The position numbers and the translations under genes are program-made. A stretch of 15,141 nt of DNA from positions 1-15,141 of the forward strand of contig CAZBWS010000062.1 in NCBI GenBank assembly GCA_964495705.1, written 5' to 3'. The notes under the pieces were generated by a model, which made no database searches, was not told the DNA's origin, and worked only from the letters and a program-made list of their open reading frames with translations. Source of the stretch: CAZBWS01 sp964495705. Lineage in GTDB: Bacteria; Pseudomonadota; Gammaproteobacteria; HTCC5015. This document shows positions 15,076 through 15,141 of this stretch, piece by piece; position 1 is the stretch's first letter, and every line of letters begins with the position of its first letter.

Positions 15076-15141
15076 TAACTGACCGTAAGCTCGTTAGAAG
15101 CCACTGACAAAAAAGCAAAGATAGGAAAGTATATTGGCACA

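Noticed and set aside
1..15141. CRISPR array, tRNA/rRNA genes, insertion sequences, attachment sites or prophage genes
   Set aside because: No regularly spaced repeats, transposase or integrase reading frames, cloverleaf-like sequences or duplicated target sites were seen on reading through both strands.

Overview
The window (about 15.1 kb, moderate GC, densely coding) looks like chromosomal DNA of a free-living, probably marine, gammaproteobacterium. The evidence is a YfcM/EpmC-type EF-P hydroxylase gene, a DsbB, a tripartite RND efflux set, lipoproteins with Gram-negative lipoboxes and an exported glycoside hydrolase. I see no phage, transposon, integron, CRISPR array, tRNA or rRNA.

Layout. 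(1) Bases 1-162 are the 3' end of a rightward gene I cannot name. (2) Bases 167-5776 are a leftward efflux operon transcribed as outer-membrane channel lipoprotein, membrane-fusion adaptor, RND permease. The coding regions overlap, and no dedicated regulator lies beside them. (3) Bases 5777-6221 are a 445-nt AT-rich divergent spacer with short inverted repeats. (4) Bases 6222-8519 encode a secreted GH31 glycosidase, followed by a strong intrinsic terminator. It aligns closely with the sulfoquinovosidase YihQ, but the arginine that contacts the sulfonate is a glutamine here. (5) Bases 8591-9915 are a leftward pair, a DUF1232 membrane protein and an alpha/beta hydrolase, joined by a one-base stop/start overlap. 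(6) Bases 10028-11479 hold rightward epmC and an AraC-family regulator, ending in a perfect 17-bp inverted-repeat bidirectional terminator. (7) Bases 11544-14971 are a leftward four-gene set: TauE/SafE (TSUP) transporter, dsbB, class I methyltransferase, LCAT-like lipoprotein. The start and the transporter's TTG codon sit under a candidate promoter and palindrome at the right edge.

How the parts work together. The efflux genes form a complete envelope-spanning pump. The four-gene right-hand set is envelope-directed: a sulfur-type anion exporter, periplasmic disulfide-bond reoxidation, and a translationally coupled methyltransferase/acyltransferase pair that may act on lipids. DsbB could also support disulfides in the exported GH31 enzyme. 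The most interesting points are the altered sulfonate-binding site of the GH31 enzyme, the G8 homopolymer at the 5' end of the LCAT-like lipoprotein gene, and the methyltransferase-LCAT coupling. I found no convincing wholly new system.
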